From assembly GCA_033675265.1 (NCBI GenBank), contig JAUJYZ010001070.1:1-64000 (forward strand): DNA of 64,000 bases. The letters are read 5' to 3'. The position numbers and the translations under genes are program-made. A model generated the notes under the pieces. The model ran no database searches, was not told the DNA's origin, and saw nothing but the letters and a program-made list of their open reading frames with translations. Source of the DNA: Actinostola sp. cb2023 (lineage: Eukaryota > Cnidaria > Anthozoa > Actiniaria > Actinostolidae). Below are positions 1 to 12,754 of the stretch, one piece after another. The first letter of the stretch is position 1, and each line of letters opens with the position of its first letter.

Positions 1-2302
1 TGTTCTGCAGTAAGTGGACGGACAGGACGTGTTTTATGGCAGACTGTCAATACGGCAAATAGTAGGAGAATAACATTGAATTTACATGATATGACAGAGT
101 GAAAGCAAATCCTTGAAAGATCGCTAAAAGCCTTGAATATAATATTTAGGACAAAGGCGCAGAGACAGGGGAGGTGGGAGGAATTCCTTTGGGGTGGATA
201 TGTATAGACGCAACGTGACTATTAAAAAAAAAACAGTTAAATTTGTCGCTGGAACAAGCAGTCTTAATTCGATTATTTATCTCGTCTGTTTTTTATACTT
301 CCGTGCTTTCATTCATTCTTTCCTTCCTTCCTTGTACATGCTGTATGCTATCTTGCAATTGCTCATTAATTTATTCATTCATTCATCATTTCCTTCTATT
401 CTTTAGAATCATGGTTTTTCCTTCGTGTTTTCTTCCTTTTGTTCTTTCGTTTTCGTTTTGTCTCTTTTTCTACATTTCAAAATGCAGTACTCTTCCATTT
501 TTATACAACAACAACATCAACAACAACAACATGAACAACTTCATTAACATAAAATGGCAAAAAATTACAAACTTCGAAAATGAAGAACTTTATTGCGCTT
601 TTTCAATCTCGTTCTCGTCTATTCCATTTCATTCGTTTCTTCCTCCGCACAATATCTTTTGAAGCCACAAAATGTTCTGTGTTGTTTTGAATAGTGTGAG
701 TCATCATCGATATATCCCGATAATCAGACATCACTCATACGGCAGTCTGTATTACGAACCTAAAACTACTCGGCGTCGGCGATTACAATCGAGAAGCTTG
801 TAACCAAATCACGATACGCGTCGGCGGGAGAGCGTCATGTACGTAACGCGTCGGTGGATCTAGACTATCAGTGTTAATACCACAGGTAGTTTTTGTAATG
901 AACTGCATGCGCGCTTGACCGATTGATGTCAGAATTAAACCTTAATTATACTGAAAAAAAAACGTCCATTCAATTTAATTAACCCTGGACTAAAACTAGT
1001 CGACCTTTCAGGAACCACACCCTAACAGCACCCTAACAGCACCCTAACTAAGTTTAAGAACATTTTTTATTTAAAACGCCAGAACGCCGCGCGGTTAGTA
1101 AGTGACGCTAGGCTGGCGAAGATATCACTTTCGCTTAATGACACAATGACGTTTCGCAGACTATCGTAGGCGATATGTAATTTATTCCTGGTCGAAATGA
1201 AACCTTCCAGCACATGATAAGTACAAAGGCTTATGTAATCTCGGTGCACGTGTCTACTCAGTAATCGTGCCAATTATTGGCGGTCTTGACGTCAGCCAGA
1301 CTGGTTTTAGACATCATCCGCTAAAGAGAAAAGCATGACACGTTTTTATGTGGACTTTGATCGGTACGGTTTGATGACGCTGCCAGGGGGTGGGGGTGGG
1401 GAGCGTTGAGAGTGGGGCTGCAGGGAGAATTGACACAAGCGAAGAGCGTGTACATTGGATAAGCGCGTGCAGCCAAAACAACTTCGTGTATCTAAAGGTC
1501 ACGCTACAAGGAACGATCTATAACGACGTTTTTCTTGCGCAACGTTGTGTTACGGTGATGTTACACGAGCGTCACCTCGTTGAACGCCATTTAAAAAAAC
1601 TGCTATAATTGTTGTTTGGTACCACGAGCACCGTAAGCCGGAGTTATCCCGGTACCATGACCTGGTCTACTGATGAAACTAATTTTGATTTAGAATAAGT
1701 CATAGTTTCACTTACTAATTTTAATCTATAAATGTTACCTTTTATGGGTAAAATATATGTTGCCTCGCCCACAAGGTCACCGAGATTCTGGTACCTTTTA
1801 GGGGTTATTTTCAAAATTCCCAACAAGCATCACCACCACCCTTTATATGGGAGCCCACCCCAGTGCGCATGCTCGAAGAACGTCAGCGCATGCTCATATA
1901 CAGCCCCAGAGCCGAGTTGTACTCGCAGTCTAATTAATTATCGATTTTTTTTACTGGGTATTGATAACGTGAACACACGAACTGAACGTCGGTGATTATC
2001 TAAGCCCATCGGAAGCTCTCAATTGACCAAGCAATTAAATACGTGCTCGCGATGATCTAATGCGCGCAATTCGTCTGCTCATTCAGATGACTTGTTTGTT
2101 CATCAATTGTGGATATCATATGATCAGTGGAACTGATGATATCATATATGTTCAATTACCGAGGCGGAGATCCAACGAAAAGTCACTTGAGAAAAGAAGT
2201 GAAATACGATTAGAATAATGAAGATTTGGAGTTGTTGGACTGAAAAACAAATGGCTTTCTATTTTCTTAAAAAGATAGAAGATTTGGTTTACATCTACTT
2301 CA
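1..2302. other. No gene recognised
   Basis: Several frames of 60-140 codons occur, none with a recognisable domain or splice structure. Short direct repeats (CACCCTAACAG at 1018-1045) only. Confidence 0.5.
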
Positions 2303-2665
2303 ATCATTCATTCATTCATTCATTCATTCATCCATCCATTCATCCATTCATTAATTCATCCATCCATCCATTCATTAATTCATCCATCCATCCATTCATC
2401 CATTCATTCATCCATCCATCCATCCATCCATTCATCCATCCATTCATCCATTCATCCATTCATCCATTCATTCATCCATTCATTCATCCATTCATCCATT
2501 CATCCATTCATCCATTCATCCATTCATCCATTCATTAATTCATCCATTCATCCATTCATCCATTCATCCATTCATCCATTCATCCATTCATCCATTCATC
2601 CGTCATACATCCATACATCCATTCATCTATCCTCCCATTCATTTATTCATTCATAAACCTTGGCT
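2303..2665. repeat. TTCA/TCCA microsatellite
   Basis: TTCATTCA and TCCATTCA units. The open frame rich in Ile-His-Pro is a translation of the repeat and not a gene. Confidence 0.9.
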
Positions 2666-3031
2666 GCAGCTCTTGTCTGTACAAAATAGAAACATAAAAA
2701 CGCACACCACCAACTCCCACTTCGGCCCGTCTTTGAAATCCAAGCTTAATGCGTTAACTAGTTAATGGTTTGCTTTTTCTCTTTGATAGATTGGAGTAAT
2801 GACGACGACCATTATATATATAGCTACAGGCGGGCGGTAGAAAGGCTATCAGTTACAATACAACAAGAGAATTAAGCCGCACATAGCCAGACGTATTTAT
2901 CTAGTAAGTGCAGGCATACTTAGTTTTCTTTAATTTGAGTCTGATAAAGCGTGACAGCTGTATACGAAAGCAAATACTGCCCTCACCAAGAGATGGTATG
3001 TTTTGTACATAAACATTTCAAGGTCTATCTA

Positions 3032-3311
3032 CAGTCATTTGCAAAAATTCTGGCCGCCACGATATATCAATATATCAGGTGCATTATGGGTAATAAAAAT
3101 AATCGAAAATTCCCCTTAAAGCGGTTAACATCAGCAAATTGGTAGAAATATTTAGTATAATGCTTATTTTGGTCTTACGTTTGTTGTTTGTAAGCTTTGC
3201 TTCATTTAATAAGTTAGGAACCTCAAAATAGTATTATTTAATTACCCATAATGCACCCGATATATTGATATATTGATATTTCGTGGCGGCCAGAATTTTT
3301 GCAAATGACTG
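3032..3311. mobile_element. 280-bp TA-flanked MITE
   Basis: CAGTCATTTGCAAAAATTCT and its complement at the ends, TA on both flanks. TA duplication is the mark of the Tc1/mariner group. Internal copies of ACCCATAATGCACC face each other. Confidence 0.82.
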
Positions 3312-3889
3312 TATCTGGCAGATAAGGTATACAACGACTTAACAGAGATCCGATAACTTCAGTCTCAGCTCGTCCAGGTCGAGAAGTGGTTACTCAGAAG
3401 TTCGGCTGTCCATTAATAAATATATTCACATTTAAATCATCAAATTATGTTTCTTTCCACACTGTTTTAACACTGTTTCCAACGTTTTATTCTGTACGTT
3501 TTCTCTCTAATTTACAATGTTTAGTTTCAAGTTGTCTATACAACATTCTTTCTTCCTTGCTGCTGCTGCTGCTGACCTTAACCTTAGCGGCTCAAGTACC
3601 TCTCAGAAGTTTACTGCAAAATGATCAAGATATCGTGGTTTAGACTGGATAGGTAAAACAATTGCTATATGCACCAGGGTATGGATGGTTTCCATCAGCT
3701 GTTCATCAGTACGTCGCAAACGGCATGGGTCCGGAGGATCGAGGTGATGGTGTTGATGTTGAAGAGACAAAGCGAGGTCATGGGACTGACACGATAGAGT
3801 CAGAGTTTATGATGGCGATGATTATGATATTTATATTTAATTTTTAGATGATAATACGTTAATGGAGACTGTTGCTACCTAACCGACAA

Positions 3890-4135
3890 TTCATGATGAT
3901 AATGATCACAGTAACCGCAATGATGATGACGATGACGATGAAGACAATTAACGATGACAATGATGATGATGATGATGATAATTCATGATGGTCGTGGTAA
4001 TGATGATGGTGATAATGATGATGATGATTCATGATGGTCGTGGTAATGATGATGATGGTGATAATGATGATGATGATGATGACGATTCATGATGGTCGTG
4101 GTAATGATGATGGTGAAAATGACGATGACGATGAT
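3890..4135. repeat. GATGAT microsatellite with a higher-order unit
   Basis: GATGATGAT runs broken three times by TTCATGATGGTCGTGGTAAT, giving a ~58-65-bp higher-order period. Confidence 0.8.
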
Positions 4136-4380
4136 CGCTAATGATAGTGGTGTTATTGTCAACAGCGAAACCCAATAATGATGACGATGCATTGATAACT
4201 GATTAAAAAAATGATGATATATGATAATGATGTTGATGAATGTAGAACCATTCTTCGATCTACTTATTGGCTCATGTAATTCTCATCAGATCACCTCAAC
4301 GTTTACCATTCATCGATTCTCCAAGAAATCCACATACATCAACATATCAACAAGAAGAAAAGATGGACAAAGCTCTATTT

Positions 4381-4386
4381 TTTATT
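4381..4386 (-). promoter_or_regulatory. Poly(A) signal AATAAA of paralogue A
   Basis: TTTATT on the plus strand reads AATAAA on the minus strand, about 58 nt beyond the A stop codon at 4444. It supports the exon at 4444-4632 being terminal, rather than splicing from the good-looking donor G|GTATGT at 4470. Confidence 0.5.
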
Positions 4387-4732
4387 ACTGTTATCACCAA
4401 AAGCAAAAGATCGCTCACTAAAATATACCAAAGATGAGCAAGTTTAAGGCCCGCCCAGGGGGTACATACCGGGTAAAGACATGTCACGGTCACCACAATA
4501 CCGCAGTGAACAATGAGGCGGAGGAGTAACAGGCAGTTGATACACAAAGAAATGTCCACAATTTTTGACTTTGATTATTTCACTAAATTTGCATACATTC
4601 TCCTCCCAAATTTCCTTAAAATGAAAGCAAACCTGCAAAACGAAATGACAGTATAAAATATGAATAAAGAATTTGACTTACAACTGTTTATCAGGAGCGA
4701 CTCCTGTGTCTATTCAACATGGGTTACACCCC

Positions 4733-4880
4733 AAACAAAATGTCCCAAAATGACGATTTTTGATGGATTATAGCCCATGCAAAATGCTCAAAAATGGCCC
4801 AAAATGACGATTTTGGATGGAGTATTGCCCATGCAAGTTGGTCAAAAATGGCCCAAAATAACGATCTTTGATGGATCGAC
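4733..4880. repeat. ~60-bp satellite, block 1
   Basis: Degenerate tandem units with AAAATGGCCCAAAATGACGA and TTTTTGATGGACTATAGCCC in intron 3 of paralogue A. The same units continue beyond the foldback. Confidence 0.8.
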
Positions 4881-4885
4881 TATAT

Positions 4886-6157
4886 AGTCGGGGAGCAGAG
4901 ACCGGAAAATTGGAGTTTCGCTCAACCCACACTGCACAGAAAAGGTTTGACAGCTGATTGTGATAGATCAACATCTGCTGAACAACGCTAGGTAGTTCGT
5001 AAAGTTGAATTGTGGTATCAGTCCCGAGTTATGGACGTATTTTGTTGCGTAACTAGCGATCCGACATGAAAACGAGGCTGCCTACGTTGTTTTGCATCTT
5101 ACTTGATTTCTTCTCAATAAAACTGCTTAAAAACCACCGAGGCGGTGAAACATCAACGTCGAGATGAAATAGAAGCAATGTTCAGTGTTAAATATAGATC
5201 ACGTGACCTGTCACGTGACTAAAAACGTCAAATTTGGACTAGTTAATTGATGTATTTTGAGGGGCCAAGCGCAAATTACTTGTAAAATACGATTTCTCAC
5301 CGCCATGCATCACATATTATCCACGCACTAACATGCTGAAAAAAAAAAACTATAATCCGGCCAGTAGAAAACGGCGAAATTCGGCATTCGAGCGTTTACC
5401 ACAGGAAGCCCGCATCAGCTCAAAATTGGAAAAAAAATGCTAAAAAGGTGAAACATGGCGTAAATTAACGCAATTCATGTAAAGAACGTTGAGTTGAAAC
5501 AGATAGATGCAATGTTCGGTACCAAATGTAGATCACGTGTCCTTTTACGGGACTAAATTCGGTGAAATGCGAGCAAATTCGGTACTGCTTTATATTTAGA
5601 AAACATAATAAAATTAAATGCGTAGAAATTGATGCATTTGATGCAAGGTAAACGCTCGAATGCCGAATTTCGCCGTTTTTCTACTGGCCGGATTATAGTA
5701 TTTTTTCAGCATGTTAGTGCGTGGATAATATGTGATGCATGGCGGTAAGAAATCGTATTTTACAAGTAATTTGCGCTTGGCCCCTCAAAATACATCAATT
5801 AACTAGTCCAAATTTGACGTTTTTAGTCACGTGACAGGTCACGTGATCTATATTTAACACTGAACATTGCATCTATTTCATCTCGACGTTGATGTTTCAC
5901 CGCCTCGGTGGTTTTTAAGCAGTTTTATTGAGAAGAAATCAAGTAAGATGCAAAACAACGTAGGCAGCCTCGTTTTCATGTCGGATCGCTAGTTACGCAA
6001 CAAAATACGTCCATAACTCGGGACTGATACCACAATTCAACTTTACGAACTACCTAGCGTTGTTCAGCAGATGTTGATCTATCAAAATCAGCTGTCAAAC
6101 CTTTTCTGTGGTGTGGGTTGAGCGAAACTCCAATTTTCCGGTCTCTGCTCCCCGACT
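4886..6157. mobile_element. 1.27-kb foldback element in paralogue A intron 3
   Basis: Arms of about 510 bp (4886-5398 and 5648-6157) are near-perfect inverted copies, from AGTCGGGGAGCAGAGACCGG inward to CGAATGCCGAATTTCGCCG; the loop is about 250 bp. Satellite units flank it on both sides, so it inserted into the array. No coding frame. Target duplication not certain. Confidence 0.82.
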
Positions 6158-6165
6158 AATAGCGC

Positions 6166-6540
6166 ATGCAAAATGCTCAAAAATGGCCCAAAATGACAAC
6201 TTTTGATGGACTATAGCCCATGCAAAATGGTCAAATAGAAATGGCCCCAAATGACGATTTTTGATGGACTATAGCCCATGCAATGGTCAAAAATTGCCCA
6301 AAATGACGATTTTTGATGGACTATATAGCCCATGCAAAATGCTCAAAAATGGCCCAAAATGACGATTTTTGATGGACTATGCCCATGCAAAGTGGTGAAA
6401 AATGGTCCAAAATGACGATTTTTGATGGAAAATTGCTCATGCAAATTGGTCAAAAATGGCCCAAAATGACGATTTTTGATGGACTATAGCCCATGCAAAA
6501 AGGCCCAAAATGGCCCAAAATGCTCATTCTGGCATTTGTG
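6166..6540. repeat. ~60-bp satellite, block 2
   Basis: Continuation of block 1 to the right of the foldback: six to seven units with GACGATTTTTGATGGACTAT and CCCATGCAAAATGCTC. Confidence 0.8.
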
Positions 6541-6889
6541 TTCCTTGCATGGGATTCTATTATTGTCCAGTCAAAGGAATGACGTATCCAATATCAACTA
6601 ATAAATAAAGTCGCTGCAAACTGAACATTTGAACAGTCGTAGCGAGATGAACACACCCTCGAACATGTCAACCGGGGAAAACTTGATCAACAAATTGGGA
6701 CTGAGCTCACTGATCTGGCCGCGAGAGGCTGGGCAATCCATGATAGACAGTTGGAACGTTTTACAGGATAAGTCAGCCAGGTAAATGCAAACTTTAATTT
6801 TAATCAGATAAGTTTCATCGCACTATGATTATTAACAGTGATATATTATTTCATTAATAAAACAGGAGCTTAGATTTTAGTGGGGTTTA

Positions 6890-7440
6890 CAACTGAAATT
6901 ATCTGCTTCTGTGAGAAGTTTTTTTTCTATTAATACGGAAAAAGAAAAACTACTGAAGAAATAAAATAAGTAAAAACAAAAGAGAGTAAAAAGAGCAGGA
7001 AAAAAGGTAGAAAAAAAATATGGTGCCCGCACCGAGAATCGATCCCAGGCTCGCTGGTTTCCAAATCCCAGCACTTAACCAGAGGACCACGTTAGTCAAG
7101 AAATTTCCATAACAATAACCGATACACGATAGACTACTAAATTGACCCTCGAAAACACTCGGAAGTACAGATAGCTTGAAGTGGTAAGGGGCAGTCATTT
7201 AGGACTAGGATACGACTGTTCCCTCCCTCTTTGACTACTTCGCTGATTGTGTACTACCCGATAGCGCGGATGAAGCCGAAATCTTCGTCCTATACGTAAC
7301 ATACGGTGACTCAGCATTTAAGTCTGGGTGTATGGTCGATTTTTAGTGTTTTGCATAAATTATCCTAAGTAGCGCGCGGGTTCGAGTCCCGGTTCGGTCA
7401 AAAAAAAATTTGGTGTTTTTCCTTTTATTATTCTTTTTCT
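6890..7440. mobile_element. Composite tRNA-like repeat, copy 1
   Basis: The minus strand at about 7020-7100 reads a tRNA-like head (GGTCCTCTGGTTAAGTGC ... CCTGGGATCGATTCTC). A ~150-bp block then follows (GACTGTTCCCTCCCTCTTTG, ATCTTCGTCCTATACGTAAC, ACGGTGACTCAGCAT), and a plus-strand B box GCGGGTTCGAGTCCCGG ends in a T/A run. The layout is the same as at 22620-23250. It lies in intron 3 of paralogue A. Confidence 0.6.
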
Positions 7441-7769
7441 TTGCCATTGAGTTGATTTTCTTTGATGGTTTGATCCAATCCGCTCAGTTTTAAAATTTAA
7501 CTGATATTTTTCTTGTTGACATGTTCGAGGGTGTTTTCTCACGTGGATACGATATTCTATTGATTTTGAGGTTATTTTATTGTAAACTTATTTTGAATTT
7601 TTTCGTTGATTGGTTTGACGTAATTTACTGAGGCACAACGCGTATATTGTGTAGTTGGATCAGCTCAGTACCACAGGGAACACAGTATTAAATCACGTGC
7701 GCGCATCTTTTACCACAGGAAACCCATACATACGAAATATTGCTATGGCGCCCGCAGTGTACACCACCA

Positions 7770-8265
7770 ATGACTTTTTTCATGGAATATAGCCCATGTA
7801 AAATGATCAAAAATGGCCCAAAATGACTTTTTTCATGGAATATAGCCCATGCAAAATGCTCAAAAATGACGCAAAATGACTTTTTTCATGGAATATAGCC
7901 CATGTAAAATGCTCAAAAATGACGCAAAATGACTTTTTTTTGATGGATTATGCCCATGCAAAGTGGTCAAAAATGGCCCAAAATGACGATTTTTGATCGA
8001 TGGACTATAGCTAGCCCATGCAAAATGCTCAAAAATGGTCCAAAATGACGATTTTTGAAGGACTATAGCCCATGCAAAATGGTCAAATAAAAATGGCCCA
8101 AAATGACGATATTTAATGAACTATATATAGCCCATGTAAAATGATCAAAAATGGCCCAAAATGACGATTTTTGAAGGCCTATATATAGCCCATGCAAAAT
8201 GGTCGAAAATGAGGATTTTCAATGGACTATAGCATATGCAAAATTCTCATAAATGGCCCAAAAAT
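7770..8265. repeat. ~60-bp satellite, block 3
   Basis: About eight units of the same satellite with a variant TGACTTTTTTCATGGAATATAG in the first few, separated from block 2 by about 1.2 kb that includes the composite tRNA-like element. It ends about 130 bp from exon 3 of paralogue A. Confidence 0.8.
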
Positions 8266-9599
8266 GGCCATCAAAAATATGACGTCATCAACCTTATCAT
8301 CATGATCTGGTTTATCATCATATGTGTCATTACCCTCCTGTTGGAATCCCTTTGTTTTAACAATAACAGTTCACTAAAGTTGTTATGCATACCTTCCTCT
8401 CCACAGCACTAGATCTCAAGTCAGGCAACGTTCCTTTCATCCATCCTGGTCGGAAAGTGTTGCACATTGCGGCGGCTCTGGTGGCTCCATGGCCATGATA
8501 TTTCCCGCTGGGCCTACAAACCTGTACCAACCTGGGCCGTGGGGTAGTACGTTGTCGCATTTGGTGCCATCTCCTTTATACGTAACGGAACGATCGTGTT
8601 CGTTGAGGGTGTGGTGGTTTGATTTGGCGCATTCTTTTCGATCTAGAACCATGAATATTTTGCACATATAATGCGATTACTAACGCGGCTGGCTGAATTA
8701 AAGCGCGGCAGCTGAAAAACGGCTTTGAATTGCGTTATATTTGCGTCCTCATTTCGAAAATATGTTAAAAATTGATGCCTTGTGTCTGAACAGCAATGAA
8801 CCAGAAGCAAATTACAGTAATAATGGCGTCTTTTTGAGGTCATAACTTGTTTGTAAATCTCCTGTTGCGTTCCAACACACGTAAATTAAAAGCGCTGTTT
8901 AAACTAAACTAAAACACTGTCTTTTTTGTCTGTCTTGAAATATATACGGCTGTGTACTTTACCACAACCCTTTGCGAACCTAAAGTACCATACACTCTCA
9001 TTGACCTTCACACTGGCTGACACGTTCACATACAGTCAAGCCGAAAACCGCTTCATTCTGGAAAATTAAACTTTTCCAAAACGTTTGTCCTGGGGATTAC
9101 TGGGTAATCTACAAGTATTTATGCGCGCAAAGGATTGTGGTAAAATGACGTCATATCCGCCATCTTGGATTCCATACCTGGGCCTAACAACATGTACACA
9201 CGGTTCGCACAGCTTTTGCCAACACCATGGACACATCGCTCAGACTTTCCATACTTGTAGAATGTCCGATGGCTATTAGCACCGCTCCAGCATTCTCCAT
9301 AGTACTGAATTCCAAAATACAAATAGTCCTTTTCCTTCGCCAAGGCTGCGCATTTTTTAATCACTCGATCAAGGCTCGGCCATTCGTTTTTCCAATCGAT
9401 AGTATATCGAAGGTTTACGAGCAGTTCGGGGAGTGATCGGTTTGTACGTTCATCTTTGAAGCAACCGATGTCTTCGTATTCAGCTAAATAAAATAACCAT
9501 TTTTTAAATTGTTAATCATATACATTTAGGCATGTATATAGTATTTTCTTTTATTTAGTAATAAGTATTATTATTATATTTTTATTTCTATTTTTATTA

Positions 9600-9675
9600 T
9601 TTTTTATTGTAAAGCGCTATTGGATAAATTAGAAATAGCGCTATATAAATTGATTATTATTATTATTATTATTAA
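9600..9675. repeat. SINE-like tail with ATT repeats in paralogue A intron 1
   Basis: AAGCGCTATTGGATAAATTA and AGCGCTATATAAATTGATTA then ATT units. A reversed copy of this tail occurs near 55955-56010. Confidence 0.5.
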
Positions 9676-12600
9676 AAGAAATACAATTTTTTTTCTATTA
9701 TTTATGTGACAAAATACCATGTAAAATAATTCATTTGTGTGACAAAAAAAAAAACATTTTGTTTATTGCAAAAGAATCAGTCGATTAACATAAATCCAAG
9801 TTGATCTAATGATATTTAGAATAATCGGCAATACCCAACATGCTTTGCGCACTGCATTGACGACCATATTGGTGATTAGAAAACACGATTGTAAAACAGG
9901 ATCCGTCGTCTTGATTTCATAGTCTAGTACGTTACAGACGGAGACGCACGCCATATCGAACCGAAACTATTGACGACTCTTAAATAATACTAGTTCATAT
10001 GCGGGCTTAGCCTCGAGTCCAGGAGTTGTTGTTTTGTTATGCTAATTTCTGCTTTTGTTTTCTATCTCAGAAGTGAGGCTAAGCCCGCTTATGAATATTA
10101 TTTAAGATCGTCAATATTGAATAACCTGCAGTTTACATTTCGCAAGAACAAATCAGTGACCAGTGACCCGGCGTTTTTCAGTCCAGTCTGTGTTCGCATT
10201 GCATGCGCTAGTAGTCAAAGTTTCATTGAACTCATTAAACGTACAGTCTCATTTTAATCCAGAACTTGGACAAAACTATTCCATTTGATGACTAAAACAT
10301 GTGATGAAGTTTGTTAAAACTGTAGATAAAACTATAGCTTATCCAAATAATCTGCTACTACATTGTACAATCGACGGTAACTCTTGTGCTAAAAAGACAA
10401 ATATTTATTCAGCAAATTCGATCGTTCGTACACATTAAGGCTTTGAATTTTCTTCGGTTATATCTACTCTGCAGTGTGACAAAGTAGACGTCGGTCGATA
10501 CACTTGAATCCAGATACTCGATAGCCAACAGCAGCGCCCAATTTTACAATGATTCGAGTTTTAAAACACTTTTTTGAAATCAGTATTTATAACAAGTTCA
10601 GTAATTTATAAGCTGAATGATCGATGTGTGATGTACTGACTTACCTACATCAGCCTGACAGCGCAAAAACAACACAGCAAAGATAACAATGTTGAACATG
10701 GCTGCCTCGCGGCTCTACAATGGAGAACCGTCTTCCAAAATCAGTTCAATTGAAGTGAGCCAGAGTCGCTACTTTGCCGGTGGCCACTTGAACGTTGAGA
10801 GGGTAATGCATCAATCAATTCCAGCTGTTTCCATCCCCTCCGGGCATACCCCAGGGATTTGTAAGCACCTGTGTCCCGGGGGCGGGGATTTTGTACAACA
10901 ACTTGTTGCCCCGGGGTGGGGCCGGGGTGGGGATAACTTGACCGAGCGTATATGTTCAATGGAGGAATTCATTTGTCGCCGATTGGCTTGAAAATCAAGG
11001 TCTTGAAAAGTTAAAGATCTTTTAAAAAATCCCTAGAGCCAAAGACGAGGACGACCTGTTTAGATGGCAGTGTTTAAGCACAGGCCTTTTATCTCTACTG
11101 TTACGGGTCGATAACTCCTTCCAAAACGCGTCCAGCTTTATTATTAAGTAGCGTTCCGTGTAAGAACGATAGCATGAACGGCATAGGAATGTAAAAGGTG
11201 TTAATTTTCCATTCTTCTTTCTTGCAATTTCATTGGTTCATACTCATAAATTCAATAGAAACCCAACCAAGGAATACATTACCATTAGATAACTTTTGAG
11301 AATTTAATTCATTTTCAATCAAACTAACTTTGGTTTGATTTTAAAGAAAATTGTGTGTGAGGAAAGTTCTCAAATTTGTGAATCAAATATCCATTGTCTT
11401 CCTTCTTTTCTATTGGCTGCATAGCGTTCTCCTTCAGTTTTCACAGTAAAAATGGGCAACTGCACACAGTTTCCTCTATTTTCTCCTTGTAACTTTGATA
11501 GTTGGTATCTGAGACAGCATGTTACACATATTCAAGCAAAATCGTGTGTGAGGCGAGCTCAATGCCGCAGTCTATTGTCTTTTGCTATCGTTCGTACGCG
11601 GAACGCTACTTAAACATGCCTTTAATATATTCAATTGTTGGTTGCTTTTCCGTTGCCCGGGGGCGGGAATTTGTTATTTCTGGCGGCCCGGGGGCAGGGA
11701 TTTTGTAGTCAACCCCCCCCCCCCCCCCCCCCCCAAAAAAATGGTAACAGCTGGAATTATGGTAACAGCTGGAATTATGACCTCACACTGACATGTAATT
11801 TGGGCTGATTTTACTTGTCTCTAAGGAGAAGCTAGTTCTGTTTGTTTTCTGAGCAGCTAAAACAAGTGGAGAGAAAACGCTTTATTACTTCTTTCTTTCT
11901 TTTTATCAGTTCCAGTGAGTTCCCAAAACTCGAGTCGTCTGCACGGTGTTCGTCTGTTAGACATTTGCGTCTCGAAGTTCCATTTCTTTCCCTTATTGAT
12001 TTTCCAGTGAAAATTTAATTTATCTATTTTCAATATCGCTAAATTAAGATTATTATGAAATACAGCTGTTCGTGACGGGTGAAGTGCTGTTCAAATAAAA
12101 CTAGAATTTCTATTGTCATTGTGAAGATTTCAATTTCCGCGCCATAGAGAGAGCTCGATGGTTGTGTTACACTTTGAATAATATCGGAAACAGTACGTCT
12201 TTCATTAGCAAATTCAACTTCTAGCTACTTGAAGTTCAAATCGATACCGAAGTTGAAACCAATCATTCTAGAAGGCTGGTGTTTGGATAGTCAGGGCAAC
12301 GGGGGAACTGTACGCCGAGATACAAGAGATTATGTACACTAGCTGGTTCAGTGTTTGCTCAACTGTTCTGTGGTGGGTGAAAAAGTCCATCTAATGCTTT
12401 AACACAACAACGACAAAATCAAATCTCGTCTCAGCTTGCCTGGAAAGTCCCCCTGCAGATACTTTAGCAATATTTTTATTAGTTTATGGTTTCCTCGCTT
12501 AAAAAGCGGTAATTGACCATAATACGATTGATGAGTAGTGATAATATTTTCAAATCATGATCACTCCTATCACTTGCGATCCTGGAGAGTCGACAATCCA

Positions 12601-12754
12601 TTTACAAAATGAATCAGATGAAGTCAATATATGTTTTGGCGATATGGTTTCTATGGTTACTATGGATAATCCAAACAAATCTCGTTGCTAAGCTACACGT
12701 AAAAGTTAACAAATATAACTTAATGCATTGTAAATTTGCTATGAAGAAAAGTTG

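Larger units (their letters stand above)
4444..10699 (-). pseudogene. Paralogue A: secreted WSC-like + D8C protein, frameshifted
   Basis: Four exons on the minus strand: 10645-10699 (signal peptide MFNIVIFAVLFLRC..., donor G|GTAAGT), 9178-9483 (WSC-like domain with YFGIQYYGECWSG), 8393-8642 (N-terminal D8C, GWYRF.GPAGN then GWMKG...VERK) and 4444-4632 (VCFHF...VKNCG.FFVY...LRYCG, then stop). The first two junctions are phase 1; the last joins VERK to VCF in phase 0. Exon 3 is 250 nt but phase requires 251: the frame of WYRF runs into a stop, while CNTFRPGWMKG lies in the next frame, so one base is missing near 8462-8470. An AATAAA signal lies about 60 nt past the stop. D8C is the eight-cysteine domain of uromodulin, GP2 and OIT3; the protein should be secreted, but its partner is unknown. 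A sequencing indel is the main alternative to a dead gene. Confidence 0.78.

Noticed and set aside
7020..7100. True tRNA gene on the minus strand
   Set aside because: A and B boxes are visible but the acceptor stem does not pair and the unit is part of a dispersed composite repeat.
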